Shown piece after piece: positions 1-4,805 of a stretch of DNA of 5,375 bases. The notes under the pieces are model-generated. The model did not search any database, had not been told where the DNA came from, and saw nothing but the letters and a program-made list of their open reading frames with translations. The DNA lies in NCBI GenBank assembly GCA_019313765.1, contig JAFDAP010000154.1:1-5375 (forward strand), given 5' to 3'. The position numbers and the translations under genes are program-made. How positions within the stretch are numbered: position 1 is the first letter of the stretch; every line of letters starts with the position of its first letter. The DNA comes from Deltaproteobacteria bacterium (GTDB taxonomy: Bacteria; Desulfobacterota; DSM-4660; Desulfatiglandales; Desulfatiglandaceae).

Positions 1-34
1 TTTTGTCGATTATAGCTGCTTTGGTGAGGGTCAT
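1..34 (-). CDS. ihfA: Integration host factor alpha subunit, N-terminal fragment (partial)
   Basis: Only the first 11 codons are inside the window; the gene continues beyond base 1. Read on the minus strand from the ATG at 34-32, they give MTLTKAAIIDK. This matches the characteristic start of IHF alpha/HU-family DNA-bending proteins (M-x-L-T-K-A-x-I-x-x). A Shine-Dalgarno AAAGGAG lies 10 bases upstream, which supports a real start. IHF alpha pairs with IHF beta, binds the minor groove and bends DNA sharply; it assists recombination, replication initiation and sigma-54 transcription. The gene is on the same strand as, and 79 bases downstream of, the WYL regulator, so co-transcription is possible but unproven. 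An HU-type paralogue cannot be excluded from 11 residues. Confidence 0.72.
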   Translation of the reverse strand, partial: MTLTKAAIIDK

Positions 35-44
35 GGGATGGTGG

Positions 45-51
45 CTCCTTT
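45..51 (-). promoter_or_regulatory. Ribosome binding site of the ihfA-like gene
   Basis: AAAGGAG on the minus strand, 10 bases before the ATG at 34. It is the main support, besides the residues, for calling a gene start at the window edge. Confidence 0.6.
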
Positions 52-113
52 GTATTTAAGGTTTTCTTAGGCGGTTTTTCAATTGTGCAATAGATCTACG
101 GACCCCGTCAAGC

Positions 114-1130
114 TCAAGCTCTTAAATGTTCTTTTGCCTTTTTGTCAGGAATTTTCTTATACCTCTCAAGCATTACTTCGGTCTCTCTTAGGATTTCATC
201 CCTCAACGATTCAGGTTCAAGGACCTCGGCCTTTGATCCCCAGTTCATAATCCAGAACTTGATTTCCTCAGTGCCGGCCACCTCGGCATCAAAAATAATC
301 GAACCATCGTCCTGTTGAACTATCTTTTGGCTCTTATGCCAGATCTTTTCCTTGATGTATCCGGCAACGTCAGAATCGAACCAGACCTTGACCTTCACCG
401 GTTCTCCCTGGAATACTCCAAAGCTCGGCCCTATGAATTCTTCCAGGCTGAAATCCTCGGGGACCTCGAAGGTCTCTTTTGTCTGGTGGAGCATCTTGAT
501 CCGGTCTAAGGCGAATATCCTGACCTCGTTTCTCATATGGCAATGCCCGATCATATAAAAGGTCCCATTAAAGAACCAGATCCTGTACGGATCAACCTTG
601 CGCTTAGTCTCTTTTTTCCGGCTCATGGTGTAATAGATGATCTCCACGGATTGTTTTGCAGCGGCTGCCTCGTTTACCCGGTTGATGATCTCTTTGAACT
701 TGGCGTATTCCTTATAAGGCTTCAGGCCCACGTGAAGGATTTGCTCCACCTGTTCCATGTATTTGACGGATTCCGGCGGCAGGGTGGTTTTTACCTTTTT
801 GAAGAGGGATTCCAGTGAGTCGTAAAAAACCGTGTCTTTGAAAATCTTAAGCATGTCCCGGCTGAAATAGAGTGCCATCAGTTCCGTGAGATTGAAGGGG
901 ATGGGGATCTGGTGCTTCATGGTATCAAGCAATGACCAGAGGTGCTTCCTCTCCACCATTTCATTATAAATAGGAAATCCTGCTACCTGGAGTGCCTCAA
1001 GGTCCCGGTAAACCGTCCTCGGGTGGCATTCAAGCTCACTTGCAAGCTCTGAAGCCGATTTCCCGGTCCTGGAGGAGACTAAGGTCCGAATGATCTTCCA
1101 CTGCCTGCCTAACTGGTCGCCCCTGGCCAT
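114..1130 (-). CDS. WYL-domain transcriptional regulator (YafY/PafBC type, HTH_11 + WYL + WCX)
   Basis: A 338-residue one-component regulator. Residues about 9-60 form an N-terminal winged helix-turn-helix (HTH_11 type); the recognition region reads SASELASELECHPRTVYRDL. Residues about 145-215 form the WYL ligand-sensing domain. Its signature tripeptide is FYM (191-193) instead of WYL, and the conserved late arginine segment is RIFALDRI (204-211). Residues about 245-322 look like the C-terminal WCX extension. The frame stays open up to 1283, but I chose the ATG at 1130 because AGGGGGAA sits just upstream and the family homology begins there; the extra 51 residues look like leader DNA. Such proteins bind DNA as dimers and are thought to sense nucleic acid or nucleotide ligands. 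BrxR and CapW, which repress BREX and CBASS loci, belong to this broad class. The gene points away from brxA and lies about 3 kb from it, so a role in BREX control is only a guess. Confidence 0.9.
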   Translation of the reverse strand: MARGDQLGRQWKIIRTLVSSRTGKSASELASELECHPRTVYRDLEALQVAGFPIYNEMVERKHLWSLLDTMKHQIPIPFNLTELMALYFSRDMLKIFKDTVFYDSLESLFKKVKTTLPPESVKYMEQVEQILHVGLKPYKEYAKFKEIINRVNEAAAAKQSVEIIYYTMSRKKETKRKVDPYRIWFFNGTFYMIGHCHMRNEVRIFALDRIKMLHQTKETFEVPEDFSLEEFIGPSFGVFQGEPVKVKVWFDSDVAGYIKEKIWHKSQKIVQQDDGSIIFDAEVAGTEEIKFWIMNWGSKAEVLEPESLRDEILRETEVMLERYKKIPDKKAKEHLRA

Positions 1131-1134
1131 TATA

Positions 1135-1142
1135 TTCCCCCT
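1135..1142 (-). promoter_or_regulatory. Ribosome binding site that fixes the WYL regulator start
   Basis: AGGGGGAA on the minus strand, ending 4 bases before the ATG at 1130. It decides for this start over the upstream in-frame ATG at 1283, which has no comparable site. Confidence 0.6.
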
Positions 1143-1163
1143 GAAAAATGATTCCTCTCGCCC

Positions 1164-1193
1164 ACTCACTTCGCTCGTTCGAGTACTCAGAGT
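1164..1193. repeat. Overlapping palindromes in the WYL gene leader
   Basis: Perfect inverted repeats overlap here: CTCGttCGAG at 1174-1183 and GAGTACTC at 1181-1188, flanked by ACTC at 1164-1167. The octamer CTCAGAGT at 1186-1193 recurs at 2814-2821, and GTCAC is nearby at both places. The site lies 30-60 bases upstream of the WYL regulator start. It could be an autoregulatory operator, or a dispersed REP-like intergenic element. Sequence alone does not separate these. Confidence 0.35.
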
Positions 1194-1291
1194 CACGGAG
1201 ATACAAATTGGATCGCTTAAAGCTTTATGTGGAGCGCCTTTGGGCAGGAAAATAAACGAGTTTCTTTTCATCACCACAGGCACTTTACATT

Positions 1292-1316
1292 AGATCCCGG
1301 TGTTGTGACGGGATCT
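1292..1316. repeat. 8-bp inverted repeat (operator or hairpin candidate)
   Basis: AGATCCCG at 1292-1299 pairs perfectly with CGGGATCT at 1309-1316 across a 9-base loop. No T-tract follows on either strand, so it is not an intrinsic terminator. It lies in the divergent region between the WYL regulator and the ARPP-1-like gene, where a dimeric regulator could bind. Confidence 0.4.
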
Positions 1317-1350
1317 CCACCATGCGGAAGCTTTTAGGCGATTGTTCATC

Positions 1351-1362
1351 CTGGATATCCAG
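1351..1362. repeat. 12-bp perfect palindrome
   Basis: CTGGATATCCAG is its own reverse complement. It is a short uninterrupted palindrome in the divergent non-coding region; possible protein binding site, function unknown. Confidence 0.35.
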
Positions 1363-1488
1363 TGAATCCTGTCAAAAACTCTGTGACCCTGCGCTCTCTG
1401 CCTGTCCCGTAGCTCCGGAAGATGGTACCGGGGTGAGAGATATATTTAAAGATTTTGAACAGTTAAACCCAAATCAACAGATTTATCA

Positions 1489-1512
1489 ATGAAATTTCAG
1501 TTTCCATTTCAT
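1489..1512. repeat. Nested inverted repeats in AT-rich intergenic DNA
   Basis: ATGAAAT at 1489-1495 pairs with ATTTCAT at 1506-1512 across 10 bases. Inside it, TGAAATTTCA at 1490-1499 is a perfect 10-bp palindrome. The surrounding stretch (about 1441-1530) is AT-rich. A role as operator is possible but nothing shows which protein would bind. Confidence 0.3.
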
Positions 1513-1528
1513 GTCAGATCAAAATTAA

Positions 1529-1681
1529 TGGTTTCGTAAAAGGTCGAATGTCGAATTTTTTAATGCTTATAACCAGTTGATATTACTGAAAGCCTTTCTT
1601 TATTTTTGCGTATTTTGTGCTTGTCGCGGCATAGCCTTTAGGCGACGCCGGGCCTTTTTGCGGCTATATCAAAATTTTTTT
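1529..1681. repeat. Possible dispersed intergenic repeat (MITE- or REP-like)
   Basis: This stretch contains a tandem heptamer GTCGAAT x2 (1543-1556), GTCGC/GCGAC (1623-1627 and 1642-1646), and ATAGCC/GGCTAT (1631-1636 and 1662-1667) enclosing GGCgacGCC (1641-1649). A run of seven T follows at 1675-1681. The GC-rich hairpin set stands out from the AT-rich flanks. The phrase GGTTTCGTAAAA at 1530-1541 reminds me of repeated intergenic DNA in delta-proteobacteria. The hairpin plus T-run could alternatively act as a weak plus-strand terminator. Confidence 0.3.
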
Positions 1682-1713
1682 CTTTAGTGTGACCGTATCT
1701 GTCAAACACCCCT

Positions 1714-1721
1714 GATACAAT
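1714..1721 (+). promoter_or_regulatory. Extended -10 promoter for the ARPP-1-like gene
   Basis: A TG one base before TACAAT (1716-1721) fits the extended -10 pattern TGnTATAAT with one mismatch. No good -35 lies at the usual distance, as is common for extended -10 promoters. Transcription would start near 1728, giving a leader of about 28 bases that still contains the ribosome binding site. Confidence 0.4.
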
Positions 1722-1741
1722 CCTCTCAAAATAAAATTGAA

Positions 1742-1747
1742 AGGAAG
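1742..1747 (+). promoter_or_regulatory. Ribosome binding site of the ARPP-1-like gene
   Basis: AGGAAG ends 8 bases before the ATG at 1756. It overlaps the alternative GTG at 1747, which makes the ATG the better start. Confidence 0.6.
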
Positions 1748-1755
1748 TGATCTTC

Positions 1756-2751
1756 ATGCAAGACATCATCAAAGACTATCTTGATCAGGCCAAAGTCGGC
1801 CGGAAACAATCCTACAAAAACCTGGCCATATTTCCCCTGCTTTCAACCTACGGCTTGAGTTTGGACTACCTTCTTTTGGATGAGGCTTTAACAGAAAATG
1901 TTATTGAAATCGCTGAAGTGGACAAAGATGGTTCTGTCCCGGATCTCAAGGTCATCAATAAATCCCCTCGAATGGTCCTCATCTTAGACGGGGAGGAACT
2001 GGTAGGGGCCAAACAGAACCGGATTGTGAATACCACGATCCTGATTCAGGGAAACAGTACCATTGTCATCCCTGTAAGCTGCGTGGAACAGGGCAGGTGG
2101 TCTTATGACAGCCCCCGGTTTTCAAGCAAAGAACGTGTCATGTCACCTCATCTTCGGGCCATGAAATCAGAACAGGTCCAGTATTCGCTCAGGTCCTCAG
2201 GGAAGCACAGGTCAAACCAGGGAGTTATTTGGGATGAAATATCTGATAAGGCGTCAAGGCATGCGGCGGAATCTCCAAGCATGTCCATGGCCCATATTTA
2301 TGAGAAGGACACGACGTCGATAAATGAATATGTGAAACATTTCAAGCTTATAGACTCACAGGTAGGGGCAATTTTCATGATCAACGGCAAGGTCGTAGGT
2401 ATGGATTCCGTAGGAAAACCCGGGACATTCTCAAAGGTTTTCAAAAAACTGGCCCAAAGTTATGCCCTGGATGCCATTGACTGGTTTGACCCGAAAAAGG
2501 AGCAAAAGGCTCTCAAGAGTGAGGTTACCAAATTTATAAAGGCTTCTCAGGCAGCCCAGGTGGAGAGCCACCCGCCGGTCGGGCAAGGAACCGACCTCCG
2601 CATGGAATCAAGAAAGATTACGGGCTTTGCACTGGCCCTTGATAATAGGGTTCTGCATTTATCTGTTTTTTCACGTTCAGATGGCCAAAACCGGGATACC
2701 AATACACCAAGAATGGAAAGGTATACACAGAGAAGGAGAAATAGGGTATGA
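1756..2751 (+). CDS. ARPP-1 domain protein (function unknown)
   Basis: A 331-residue protein that I recognise as the ARPP-1 family (ARG and Rhodanese-Phosphatase-superfamily-associated Protein domain). The family core is clear: MVLILDGEELVGAKQNR (73-89) followed by VIPVSCVEQGRW (104-114), then a long alpha/beta segment ending in RVLHLSVF (298-305) and an Arg-rich tail. No signal peptide or membrane segment is visible, so it should be cytoplasmic. The family has no established reaction; its name reflects association with ADP-ribosylglycohydrolase and rhodanese-phosphatase proteins in predicted conflict or NAD/ADP-ribose systems, as I recall it. The length seems complete. The start at 1756 is preferred to GTG at 1747 because of Shine-Dalgarno spacing. 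Downstream, 170 bases separate it from the receiver gene, so it may be its own transcription unit. Function in this locus is unknown. Confidence 0.8.
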   Translation: MQDIIKDYLDQAKVGRKQSYKNLAIFPLLSTYGLSLDYLLLDEALTENVIEIAEVDKDGSVPDLKVINKSPRMVLILDGEELVGAKQNRIVNTTILIQGNSTIVIPVSCVEQGRWSYDSPRFSSKERVMSPHLRAMKSEQVQYSLRSSGKHRSNQGVIWDEISDKASRHAAESPSMSMAHIYEKDTTSINEYVKHFKLIDSQVGAIFMINGKVVGMDSVGKPGTFSKVFKKLAQSYALDAIDWFDPKKEQKALKSEVTKFIKASQAAQVESHPPVGQGTDLRMESRKITGFALALDNRVLHLSVFSRSDGQNRDTNTPRMERYTQRRRNRV

Positions 2752-2793
2752 TTTACTAAGCAGAGTATATCTCACACCCGTTCCCCTTCGGCC

Positions 2794-2830
2794 CGGCTCA
2801 GGGTCACTTGAGGCTCAGAGTACGCTGAGA
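2794..2830. repeat. Direct and inverted repeats after the ARPP-1-like gene
   Basis: GGCTCAG occurs twice (2795-2801 and 2812-2818). The second copy begins a near-palindrome, CTCAGAGTACGCTGAG (2814-2829), with a CTCAG/CTGAG stem. There is no T-run after it, so it is not a standard terminator. It shares CTCAGAGT and GTCAC with the element at 1164-1196, which suggests related dispersed repeats on both sides of the ARPP-1-like gene. Confidence 0.35.
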
Positions 2831-2921
2831 AAAGCGGTGATGATCATGTCTGCTTGCCTATAAACCCGTATAGCGGGAATACCAATGAGTTCTCCGTGTC
2901 GAAGGAGGCCCTTAAAAAACG

Positions 2922-3344
2922 ATGAGTGGGAAAGTTGTGAGAATCTATCGCGGAGTTGTATTGATTGCCGAAGACGATCCCCTTTTGCGCGAGATTTTGG
3001 AGGCGATACTTAAAAAGAGGTTCAAAGGTATCTCTGTGATACATGCCGGGGACGGTGATGAGGCGCTCGACATCATCTACAATGAACCTCCATCCCTCCT
3101 TATCTTAAACATGGTGATGCCCCGGAAACGCGGTGACGAGGTCTTGCGGAACCTGTCAAAGAGCGAGATGCGATTGCCGATACTGGTCATATCCGGGTAC
3201 TTCAAATCGAAAGGGCAAGTTGCAGCAGCAGCGCAGGTCTCAGAGGAATTTTTCGAGTTCATGAACAAACCGTTCCCTACAGGGGAATTCCTGAGCAAGG
3301 TTGAGGCTCTGCTGTTAAGAAGATGTGGCGGGAAACCCTATTAA
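2922..3344 (+). CDS. Stand-alone receiver (CheY-like) protein with Asn at the phosphoacceptor site
   Basis: A 140-residue single-domain response regulator with no output domain. The first strand VVLIAEDDP (12-20) supplies the acidic pair E17/D18. The phosphoacceptor strand reads LLILNMVMP (59-67), with Asn63 (codon AAC at 3108-3110) where the family has Asp. The other switch residues are kept: Ser91 in ILVISGY (87-93) and Lys116 in MNKPF (114-118). Without the aspartate, normal phosphotransfer from a histidine kinase should not work, so it may be an atypical receiver acting by protein contact or locked in one state. The start is supported by AGGAGG at 2903-2908, 13 bases before the ATG, a slightly long gap. 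The stop overlaps the ribosome binding site of the next gene, so the two are probably co-translated. No kinase gene lies in the window. Confidence 0.88.
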   Translation: MSGKVVRIYRGVVLIAEDDPLLREILEAILKKRFKGISVIHAGDGDEALDIIYNEPPSLLILNMVMPRKRGDEVLRNLSKSEMRLPILVISGYFKSKGQVAAAAQVSEEFFEFMNKPFPTGEFLSKVEALLLRRCGGKPY

Positions 3345-3350
3345 AGGAGG
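3343..3350 (+). promoter_or_regulatory. Ribosome binding site of the HD-domain gene, overlapping the receiver stop
   Basis: AAAGGAGG begins inside the TAA stop of the receiver gene and ends 4 bases before the ATG at 3355. It fixes that start over the in-frame ATG at 3325 and suggests translational coupling. Confidence 0.65.
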
Positions 3351-3354
3351 CAAA

Positions 3355-3912
3355 ATGAAGATTATTGACCTGGCCATTGAAATTGCGGCAAAAGCCCACG
3401 GAAACCAGGTGCGTAAAGGCACTGATATTCCCTATGTTACCCATCCGTTTGCAGTGGGAATTATCCTTTTGAAGGCGTGCTGTGTCGATGAAGTGGTTAT
3501 TGCCGGCATTCTTCATGATACCGTGGAGGATACCTCCATAACGCTCGATTACATTCGCCAAACATTTGGTGAGAAGGTCGCTTCAATTGTGGAAGGATGT
3601 TCTGAACCGGACAAGTCATTGACATGGGAGGATCGAAAGAAACATACCATCGAATATTTGAAATCGGCACCTCTGGAAGTCAGGCTTGTCGCCTGTGCAG
3701 ACAAGCTCCATAATATCAGAACCATCGCTACGGAGTATGCGAAGATCGGGGACCAGGTCTGGAAACGTTTTAAGAAAGGAAAGGCAGACCAGGAGGGTTA
3801 TTATCGAAGTCTGGTCGAAAGTCTCTGTAACAGATCTGATAACCAGGCCTATGAATCGCTTTTCCAAAAACTGAAGGACGAGGTCGAAGGCTTTTTTGGG
3901 AGAATTATTTGA
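3355..3912 (+). CDS. Stand-alone HD-domain phosphohydrolase, SpoT/Mesh1-like
   Basis: A 185-residue protein that is almost entirely one HD domain (HD_4 type). The metal and active-site residues line up with the (p)ppGpp hydrolase domain of RelA/SpoT: RKGTDIPYVTHP (20-31) gives His30, GILHDTVEDT (51-60) gives His54-Asp55 and the Glu58-Asp59 pair, and CADKLHNIRT (114-123) gives Asp116 and Asn120. There is no synthetase, TGS or ACT domain, and the length matches small alarmone hydrolases such as Mesh1 (about 180 residues). The likely reaction is Mn-dependent removal of the 3'-pyrophosphate from (p)ppGpp or a related nucleotide, but the substrate is unproven and many HD_4 proteins are uncharacterised. 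It sits 10 bases after the receiver gene, forming a two-gene operon with it, and is closed off by a probable terminator before brxA. Confidence 0.85.
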   Translation: MKIIDLAIEIAAKAHGNQVRKGTDIPYVTHPFAVGIILLKACCVDEVVIAGILHDTVEDTSITLDYIRQTFGEKVASIVEGCSEPDKSLTWEDRKKHTIEYLKSAPLEVRLVACADKLHNIRTIATEYAKIGDQVWKRFKKGKADQEGYYRSLVESLCNRSDNQAYESLFQKLKDEVEGFFGRII

Positions 3913-3931
3913 CCCGCCTCCCTTTGACCAC

Positions 3932-3957
3932 CAACGCTCAAAAAGCATTGTGTTTTT
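3932..3957 (+). terminator. Probable intrinsic terminator after the HD-domain gene
   Basis: CAACGCT (3932-3938) pairs with AGCATTG (3944-3950), seven pairs with one C-A mismatch around a CAAAA loop. A T-rich run, TGTTTTTCTT, follows directly. It starts 20 bases after the HD gene stop and would separate the receiver-HD unit from the BREX genes. Confidence 0.45.
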
Positions 3958-3958
3958 C

Positions 3959-3987
3959 TTGACTAAGCAACTGATTTTAGTTAATTT
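3959..3987 (+). promoter_or_regulatory. Weak promoter candidate for the BREX operon
   Basis: TTGACT at 3959-3964 matches the -35 consensus at five of six positions. The -10 at the right distance (TAATTT near 3982-3987) matches only three of six. It lies just after the terminator, where an operon promoter would be expected, and would leave a leader of about 220 bases before brxA. Confidence 0.25.
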
Positions 3988-4025
3988 TCTCTAAGGTTTC
4001 AGAATAATTGGTTTTGACCTTAATT

Positions 4026-4045
4026 GGAGGACTCCATGAAGTGAT
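4026..4045 (+). other. Strong Shine-Dalgarno followed by a two-codon open frame
   Basis: GGAGG is followed at about 5 bases by ATG AAG TGA. The ribosome binding site is as good as any in the window, yet the frame stops after Met-Lys. It may be the start of a decayed gene whose third codon became TGA, or a regulatory mini-ORF in the brxA leader. Positions are good to about one base. Confidence 0.35.
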
Positions 4046-4214
4046 CGCCCAAAGACCCCGTTCCTCATATCGAGACCTGGGTTTTTTCACTTTGAAGGAA
4101 TTATCTGAAGATTGTCTGAAGGTGGCTTAGAGCTGGCATGAAAGAGCATCGGGAATTTGTCAACCTAGTCAACAACGTCCCGTAGCTCACATGGGCTGAG
4201 GATTAAATAAAAAC

Positions 4215-4805
4215 ATGCATTACAAAGCTGATATAACAGCCGGGTCCTTAAAGGTAGCTGAAAGTAGAATTGTAGCAGGATTACTTTTAAGGAAGGTTAA
4301 TGCAGATGGGTGGGAAAAGGCTATCATTGAAGACAATGTGCTTCAAACCAGATCCGAGGCCACAGCTATTCGCATTGGCAGATTAATTCGTAAGCGTTTA
4401 GAACTGATGAGCCCTGACCTTTGGCGGCTTGTACGGGATGGCACAGGCACCGTCGCCACTCATTCAGTTCTCGCTGCCGCCGTAAAGCATAGCCCGCTCT
4501 TGGGCGACTTTCTCGATCTTGTTGTCAGGGAACAGTACCGTCTTTTTAGCACGGCCTTGTCGAATAAGCTTTGGGACGAATACTTAGATGACTGCCGAGG
4601 ACGTGATCCGGATATGCCCATCTGGAATGAATCAACAAGGAAACGCCTCCGGTCATCCATCTTCCAAATCCTGGCCCAGGCCGGCTATATCGAAAACACC
4701 AAGTCCAAACGGCTCCAAACGGTCCATATTGCCTCGCAGGTGCTTCAATACCTGGAGCGGCATAACGAACACTACGTCCTCCGTTGTATTAAGGTTTCAC
4801 CATGA
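4215..4805 (+). CDS. brxA: BREX protein BrxA (DUF1819 family)
   Basis: A 196-residue protein of the DUF1819 family, the usual first gene of type I BREX operons and close to the usual length of about 195-200. Family features seen: ITAGSLKVAESRIVAGLLL (7-25), the helix SEATAIRIGRLIRKRL (47-62), GTVATHSVLAAAVKHSPLLGD within 78-98, and a C-terminal segment IFQILAQAGYI (149-159). BrxA is small and soluble, has a NusB-like fold and is reported to bind DNA; its precise job in BREX methylation and phage exclusion is not settled. The start has a modest GAGGAT 11 bases upstream (4198-4203). The stop overlaps the brxB start as ATGA, so the two are translationally coupled. Residue motifs are intact and no frameshift is seen. 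Confidence 0.92.
   Translation: MHYKADITAGSLKVAESRIVAGLLLRKVNADGWEKAIIEDNVLQTRSEATAIRIGRLIRKRLELMSPDLWRLVRDGTGTVATHSVLAAAVKHSPLLGDFLDLVVREQYRLFSTALSNKLWDEYLDDCRGRDPDMPIWNESTRKRLRSSIFQILAQAGYIENTKSKRLQTVHIASQVLQYLERHNEHYVLRCIKVSP

Larger units (their letters stand above)
1131..1755. other. 625-base non-coding divergent region
   Basis: No convincing gene lies between the WYL regulator start and the ARPP-1-like start. The region holds the palindromes listed separately, a tandem GTCGAAT pair (1543-1556), hairpin-forming DNA at 1623-1681, and a promoter near 1714-1721. Its 1160-1200 and 1379-1405 parts resemble the CTC/GAG-rich repeat text common between genes in delta-proteobacterial genomes; that resemblance is from memory and was not searched. 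The length is large for two divergent promoters and suggests inserted repeat DNA or lost genes. Confidence 0.5.
3913..4214. other. 302-base gap between the HD gene and brxA
   Basis: Holds the terminator, the weak promoter and the Shine-Dalgarno with a two-codon frame, all listed separately. From about 4037 to 4180 the DNA reads as protein-like text broken by stops and a frame change, for example SPKDPVPHIETWVFSL in the frame of the mini-ORF, then LKELSEDCLKVA in the next frame. This may be the remains of a small gene; I do not recognise the family. A short direct repeat, GTCAAC twice with 9-base period (4159-4173), precedes brxA. Confidence 0.35.

Noticed and set aside
52..95. TTGAAA-17-TTAAAT as a promoter for the ihfA-like gene (minus strand)
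   Set aside because: The transcript would begin inside the Shine-Dalgarno, and the -10 matches only four of six bases.
1131..1283. Upstream extension of the WYL regulator frame to the ATG at 1283
   Set aside because: A strong ribosome binding site sits just before the ATG at 1130, homology begins there, and the extra 51 residues cover the palindromic leader DNA.
1623..1681. Hairpin followed by seven T as an intrinsic terminator
   Set aside because: The stem is only six pairs with a long loop and lies 7 bases from the T-run, and no plus-strand gene upstream needs a terminator; kept only as part of a possible repeat.
2627..2863. Plus-strand open frame of 78 codons overlapping the ARPP-1 3' end
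   Set aside because: No ribosome binding site or recognisable motif; its second half is only the intergenic repeat sequence.
2858..2877. Interleaved complementary segments CTATA/TATAG and CCCG/CGGG that look like an H-type pseudoknot
   Set aside because: There would be no bases left for the loop that must cross the first stem, so the two stems can only form as alternatives. Probably chance.
3616..3948. Minus-strand open frame of 110 codons opposite the HD gene
   Set aside because: It runs across the HD gene and the terminator and shows no family motif, whereas the plus-strand frame has all HD catalytic residues.
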